Below, in pieces: positions 20,294 to 21,732 of a stretch of DNA of 21,732 nucleotides (positions within the stretch are counted from its first letter, which is position 1; each line of letters opens with the position of its first letter). Made by a program: the position numbers and the translations under genes. This DNA is from Apostichopus californicus. Lineage: Eukaryota; Echinodermata; Holothuroidea; Aspidochirotida; Stichopodidae. Under the pieces are notes generated by a model. It was given only the letters and a program-made list of their open reading frames with translations. It ran no database searches and was not told the origin of the DNA. The stretch is taken from positions 1-21,732 of the forward strand of contig JAIPMN010111730.1 of the NCBI GenBank assembly GCA_020650975.1, in the 5' to 3' direction.

Positions 20294-20296
20294 AAG
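20294..20296 (+). other. Candidate 3-nt microexon 42: AAG (last)
   Basis: TGTTTTGCAG, AAG (Lys), donor GTAAGACTTT. It is the only triplet with A in the middle, the only charged residue in frame 0, and the one nearest the downstream exon. Because the triplet itself ends in AG, GCAGAAG|GTAAGA is a tandem acceptor whose second AG abuts the donor, so this site alone could be used as a true zero-length recursive splice point. Confidence 0.5.
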
Positions 20297-20355
20297 GTAA
20301 GACTTTTTCATGACTTACCTTTGTTAATACATATCAGTATCTAATACCTCTTCAA

Positions 20356-20368
20356 CCCCCCCCCCCCC
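20356..20368. repeat. Run of 13 C
   Basis: A homopolymer replacing the ACCACCA part of the TTCAAAGAAACCACCA module in unit 42; likely slippage. Confidence 0.9.
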
Positions 20369-20513
20369 AGTCAAATAAATTCCTGACAATCCTTTATTTT
20401 CATATATAATTTGAATGAAATATTATATATTTGGAAACTCACAATTAAAATACATTAACATGTTTATCGATTATATGAATGGCAGTGTCAATTTTCTTAT
20501 TATTTGTTACCAC

Positions 20514-21348
20514 CTGCTGTGTTGGCGGCTGTTACGTTAATTTAAAAAACGAGGGCGCTTCAAAAAGACGTCAGCTAGCCACATCATAAGTTAAACAATT
20601 AAACAACTTCTCTGCATATGGATTTAACACTTGCTATCGGAGATTATTCGAAAGTTAATGCAAAGTACCGGAGTGCCAAGCATTTGGTTTTGTAACAGGA
20701 GAGGGGAAGAAGGAGCAGGGAATGGAAAGCGATATTAAATGTTATTCCTGACAGGAAAAGGTATCCTAAGCAGAGCACGTACAAAAGGCACAAAGAACCG
20801 GGGCCTGTCCCTCTGTCGCAGAACTGTTACTAGTGTTGGCAGTACTAGCACTAGAGTAACGGCCACGGATGCCGTTTGTGTAGCAAGCTCTAGGTCTTGT
20901 ATTCTCCGTTCCTCCGCTGTGCATTCATGCTCGAATTGACAGCAATCAAACCTAAATGCATCCCTGTTCTCTTTTAAAAAAAAAGCCGGGTCCGGATAGT
21001 GTTTCGGAAGAAATAGTTTACTAGATAATGCCTTAGTTATCGTGAACGGCGCGTAGGATATGTTAGATAGGTTTCAATGTCGTGTAAATACTGTAATTAC
21101 AGTCGTCGTGAAAACCCTTGATACTTAACAAACCACTCTTTTTGCTCCTGTTAAAACCTTTTACAATGTATAATCAATGAAAAACAGACTATTTATCTTA
21201 CATGATATATTTCTTTTCTTTTTTTTGGGCTTGTGCAGTTTTAATTATTGTTGGAATTAACAAAAATTTGTCTGTTAAAATGATATATGTGGCTCTCTTA
21301 CGTCACGAAAAGTCGGAATTCAAATCATAATGGCGAATGCTACGGCAG
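20514..21348. mobile_element. Putative DNA transposon with imperfect terminal inverted repeats
   Basis: The left end (20514-20584) starts CTGCTGTGTTGGCGGC and reaches ACGTCAGCTAGCCACAT. The reverse complement of the right end (21287-21348) starts CTGCCGTAGCATTCGCC and reaches ACGTAAGAGAGCCACAT. The inward ends match well and the rest is patchy. The interior is richer in GC than the array. No clear target-site duplication is visible. It sits inside the intron downstream of cassette 42. An open frame on the minus strand inside could be a transposase relic. Confidence 0.45.
20735..21073 (-). pseudogene. Unrecognised 112-codon open frame without Met, possible transposase relic
   Basis: On the minus strand a frame is open from 21073 to a TAA at 20735-20737. 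It reads sensibly in the middle (FRFDCCQFEHECTAEERR, then DLELATQ, a Val/Leu-rich stretch, then RQRDRPRFFVPF). The charged Arg cluster before an aromatic-rich segment faintly recalls N-terminal parts of PIF/Harbinger-type transposases, which I cannot confirm. There is no start codon and both ends are abrupt, so it would be a fragment. It lies wholly between the inverted repeats. The + strand frame at 20739-20939 is its likely shadow. Confidence 0.25.
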
Positions 21349-21451
21349 ACAATTAAATCGACTTTTATGGTTGAAAGATTTGTTTCAAGCATTCTTGTTG
21401 CTTCTGTCGAAAAGAGCGTACTGCAAAACGGTATCCTCTACGCAGAAATGG
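21349..21451. other. Unassigned sequence between transposon and resumed repeat
   Basis: No gene, splice cassette or recognisable repeat seen. Confidence 0.4.
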
Positions 21452-21561
21452 TTAGGGTTTAATTCTCCTATAAGCTAACAAATTAAAGTTTCTCTGTTTG
21501 TGCTTTTACTGACTTTTTATTTCTATTATATGATGGTTTGTGCTTTTCTTCCTTCTATCAA
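21452..21561 (+). repeat. Truncated last array unit without a cassette
   Basis: AAGCTAACAAATTAAAGT, CTGTTTGTGCTTTTACTG and CTATTATATGATGGTTTGTG match the unit's pre-acceptor part, then stop at CTTCTATCAATATTGGGG where the acceptor should follow. A TG microsatellite (21573-21585) comes next. Confidence 0.8.
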
Positions 21562-21679
21562 TATTGGGGAAATGTGTGTGTGTGTCTAGTAGAAAATTGA
21601 AGTACCTTATTTGGATTTTACTGCTGCAATGTTATTTTAATATGCTAATTTGATCTCGGTTCTTTCTTTGCATTTGCAG

Positions 21680-21707
21680 TCCCGACGATGAGAGGGAGAC
21701 TTATCAG
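21680..21707 (+). CDS. Candidate ordinary exon downstream of the array (28 nt)
   Basis: Acceptor GGTTCTTTCTTTGCATTTGCAG (AG 21678-21679) contains the array's TTCTTTGCA core. The exon ends CTTATCAG with donor GTATTG, which is weak. Its frame is undecided. In phase 0 after AAG it reads S-R-R then TGA, so it would be terminal. With one base carried in it reads V-P-T-M-R-G-R-L-I and stays open to the window end even unspliced. With two bases carried in it reads P-D-D-E-R-E-T-Y-Q, ending on a codon boundary, which looks like a charged cytoplasmic segment. No family recognised. If real, it is the exon the array splices to. Its donor and extent are the least certain parts. Confidence 0.4.
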
Positions 21708-21732
21708 GTATTGTAATGTTTGCCTATTTGGT

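Larger units (their letters stand above)
478..20484 (+). repeat. Tandem array of ~415-base units, each with an AG-NNN-GT splice cassette
   Basis: About 45 full or partial units lie head to tail, interrupted once at 5481-7432. From the donor, a unit runs: GTAAGT..TTATCATGATTAAC; an AT-rich palindrome; TCCTGTTAATTC; CATACACAATTTGA; CATTGGTAACGCACAATT; ACATGTTTATCGATGATATGA; AATGTCAATGAAGATAGAA; GAATTTGTCAC; GAGCTAGTG; GATGAGCCAAACACAG; TAGTTGTTTCA; ACATTTTAAAGTCACTGTG; CTCTATTATATGATGATT; a T/C-rich tract; then TTTGCAG. Family A (units 1-7, 10, 15, 21-23, 25-28, 30-32) has GTAAGTACTTATC and TTTGTAGAACAG. Family B (8, 9, 11-14, 16-20, 24, 29, 33) has TTGTAGATACAT and TTCAAAGAAACCACCA. Family C (34-42) is described separately. 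Cassette spacing is mostly 402-447 bases. Confidence 0.95.

Noticed and set aside
478-20484. CRISPR-like regular repeat-spacer pattern
   Set aside because: Units are about 415 bases and head to tail with no unique spacers; the only variable element is 3 bases between splice signals, and the context is eukaryotic.
478-20484. Plain centromeric or satellite DNA with chance splice-like motifs
   Set aside because: Not fully excluded. But a 42/42 conserved AG-3-GT arrangement with T/C tract, single orientation, variable triplets and a nearby exon is hard to explain as chance.
478-20484. Mutually exclusive exon array of the Dscam type
   Set aside because: Those exons are full-length domain pieces with docking/selector sequences; here the candidate exons are 3 bases and I see no distinct selector element.
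478-20484. Array of inserted introner elements with 3-base target duplications
   Set aside because: The units show block duplications and a higher-order repeat typical of tandem copying, and neighbouring triplets differ, unlike target-site copies.
21287-21478. 63-codon + strand frame
   Set aside because: Crosses the right inverted repeat and the resumed array unit; no coding features.
21680-21707. Tyrosine signalling motif in the phase-2 reading (E-T-Y-Q)
   Set aside because: Phase is unknown, the peptide is only nine residues, and phase 2 carries stops in the array if all triplets are used.

Overview
The window is eukaryotic, almost certainly from an animal. It is strongly AT-rich and has spliceosomal signals rather than bacterial ones. 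It carries a decayed Penelope-like retroelement and what looks like a short inverted-repeat DNA transposon. I see no intact long protein-coding gene. A motif near 7.2-7.3 kb (GGTGACCTATAG) recalls mobile repeats of marine molluscs, but that is recollection only and the species is not assigned.

The window is dominated by a head-to-tail array of roughly 400-430-base units running from about 377/478 to 20484, all on the + strand. Each unit ends in a T/C-rich tract and a 3' splice acceptor (usually TTCTTTGCAG). After exactly three bases comes a 5' splice donor (usually GTAAGT). I count 42 such acceptor-NNN-donor cassettes. All 42 keep AG and GT, 40 have CAG, 36 have exact GTAAGT, and in all 42 the gap is 3 bases. 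The best reading is an array of single-codon microexons separated by near-identical introns, or a recursive-splicing ladder with 3-base steps. The triplet is the most variable part of the best conserved stretch of the unit. Its middle base is almost never A (1 of 42). Read in frame 0, 41 of 42 triplets encode small or hydrophobic residues (Ala 11, Val 9, Gly 9, Thr 5, Leu 3, Phe 2, Ile 1, Met 1); the exception, Lys, is the last one. No transcript or protein family can be confirmed from the sequence alone.

Layout. 1-476: possible upstream exon (about 135-311) and the degenerate start of the array. 478-5480: units 1-12. 5481-7432: an insertion with a small palindromic minisatellite, a Penelope-like element C-terminal fragment (about 5734-5965, then a pyrimidine-rich tail), a hairpin and a two-copy repeat. 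7433-16680: units 13-33, with two visible multi-unit duplications. 16690-20060: units 34-41, arranged as a two-unit higher-order repeat. 20060-20484: unit 42. 20485-21451: mostly a putative DNA transposon with imperfect inverted ends and a 112-codon minus-strand open frame. 21452-21561: the cut-off tail of a last unit. 21680-21707: a candidate ordinary exon with an array-like acceptor.

How it might work (inference): an upstream exon would be joined stepwise to some or all of the triplets and then to the exon at 21680. Every triplet is 3 bases long, so including or skipping any of them keeps the frame. The result would be a tunable hydrophobic or small-residue segment. The simplest alternative is a recently expanded intronic satellite derived from one microexon or ratchet point, with little or no coding output.
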